Origin: UBA927 sp964367095
Lineage (GTDB): Bacteria; Patescibacteriota; Microgenomatia; UBA10105; UBA927
DNA length: 5,542 bases
Direction: 5' to 3'
Assembly: GCA_964367095.1 (NCBI GenBank)
Contig: CAYIXE010000056.1
Coordinates: 1 to 5,542 of the forward strand
The notes beneath the pieces were generated by a model, which searched no databases, was not told the origin of the DNA, and saw only the letters and a program-made list of their open reading frames with translations. The translations under genes and the position numbers were made by a program. Each line of letters starts with the position of its first letter. Position 1 is the first letter of the stretch. Below, in pieces: positions 5,196-5,542 of the stretch.

Positions 5196-5204
5196 TGATA
5201 GAAT
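5196..5204 (+). promoter_or_regulatory. Extended -10 promoter for the four-helix gene
   Basis: TGATAGAAT contains the TGn extension directly before TAGAAT (one mismatch to TATAAT). No good -35 is seen 17 bases upstream, as is common for extended -10 promoters. The predicted start is around 5210-5212, giving a leader of about 17 bases that includes the ribosome site at 5216-5220. Expression independent of the competence genes is therefore likely. Confidence 0.5.
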
Positions 5205-5215
5205 GAGGAAGAATT

Positions 5216-5220
5216 AAGGA
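5216..5220 (+). promoter_or_regulatory. Shine-Dalgarno site (aagga) deciding the start at 5228
   Basis: AAGGA ends seven bases before ATG 5228, an optimal spacing. It is the only well-placed canonical ribosome site in the window, the other visible gene starts having weak, too-close or no such site. It strongly supports ATG 5228 as the start. Confidence 0.7.
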
Positions 5221-5227
5221 ATTTAGC

Positions 5228-5542
5228 ATGGATAATCAAAAGCAAACAAGGCCGGGTTACGAGTATTTGGTAGTCTACATGCTGGGAAAAGTTATTCAGG
5301 ATTTAACGTTCCAATTCTGTCAACGCTTTCTTAAATCCCCAAAAGACCCAACATACCCTAATTTAAAGCTGGTTGAGCAAGCCAATGGTGCCGCCCGCAG
5401 TAATTCCCAAAACGTTGCGGAAGGATATACAGGCGAGTCGCTCAGTAGTTATATCATGCTTGTGGGGGTGGCCAATGGTTCCAATGAAGAATTAGCCAAG
5501 GACTTTGAAGATTATTTGCGCCAACGGAATCTTCCGATTTGG
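5228..5542 (+). CDS. Four-helix-bundle (S23/suffix type) protein, 3' end beyond window
   Basis: The frame is open for 105 codons to the right edge. The translation starts MDNQKQTRPGYEYLVVYMLG and includes VIQDLTFQFCQRF, LVEQANGAARSNSQNVAEGY, SLSSYIMLVGVANGSNEELAKD and FEDYLRQRNLPIW. This matches the pattern of the four-helix-bundle family related to the 23S rRNA intervening-sequence (S23) proteins: an opening helix with a cell/type-F-x-K-like region, an AARS-x-S-QN-x-AEG turn, then a helix with GVA-x-GS-x-EEL-x-D, and a final FEDYLRQR. The closing DYLRQRNLPIW is typical of the subgroup called the four helix bundle suffix domain. The family's biochemical role is unknown; relatives include the Avd accessory protein of diversity-generating retroelements and S23 proteins. 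It has its own promoter and ribosome site, so it is probably not part of the competence operon. Recognition is by memory of the motif pattern. Confidence 0.83.
   Translation, partial: MDNQKQTRPGYEYLVVYMLGKVIQDLTFQFCQRFLKSPKDPTYPNLKLVEQANGAARSNSQNVAEGYTGESLSSYIMLVGVANGSNEELAKDFEDYLRQRNLPIW

Noticed and set aside
1..5542. CRISPR array, tRNA or rRNA genes, insertion sequence ends
   Set aside because: No regularly spaced 25-40-base repeats, no cloverleaf or conserved rRNA words and no transposase motifs were seen on either strand.

Overview
The window carries a stretch of bacterial chromosome with every gene on the + strand. It holds the 3' part of a leucyl-tRNA synthetase gene (leuS), a small coiled-coil hypothetical, a competence DNA-uptake cluster and the 5' part of a four-helix-bundle gene that runs off the right edge. 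The cluster is comEA, a short comEC channel gene and a separate membrane-anchored metallo-beta-lactamase (MBL) gene. Nothing here marks a phage, plasmid or insertion sequence. TGA and TAA both work as ordinary stops, so the standard bacterial code fits.

The best guess for the host is a Patescibacteria/CPR member (Parcubacteria-like). This is inference. It rests on a ComEC cut into a bare channel protein plus a separate MBL protein, the divergent LeuRS, the four-helix 'suffix' type protein and mostly weak Shine-Dalgarno signals. No rRNA or other phylogenetic marker is present to settle it.

Region by region. Bases 1-2126 encode LeuRS from the first zinc knuckle to the C-terminus; the HIGH-motif region lies upstream of the window. 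Its CP1 editing domain (about 181-790) is AT-richer than its flanks (about 35% GC by hand count against about 44% in the following 600 bases) and has an unusual editing pocket. Three in-frame repeat-bearing insertions sit in LeuRS loops (1140-1175, 1572-1598, 1800-1868). Bases 2135-2560 encode an unrecognised basic coiled-coil protein, ending in a possible weak terminator. Bases 2580-5086 are the competence module: ComEA (membrane anchor, SLBB, helix-hairpin-helix), a ComEC competence domain with no N-terminal DUF4131 or C-terminal MBL domain, a 155-base AT-rich gap, then the MBL protein. Bases 5086-5176 hold a perfect 18-base-arm palindrome followed by three smaller inverted repeats. An extended -10 promoter and a good Shine-Dalgarno site then introduce the four-helix gene at 5228.

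Functionally, ComEA would bind double-stranded DNA at the outer membrane face, ComEC would form the channel for the transported strand, and the MBL protein would supply the hydrolase-like domain that is fused to ComEC in most bacteria. LeuRS is housekeeping. The hypothetical and the four-helix gene have no visible link to competence apart from adjacency.
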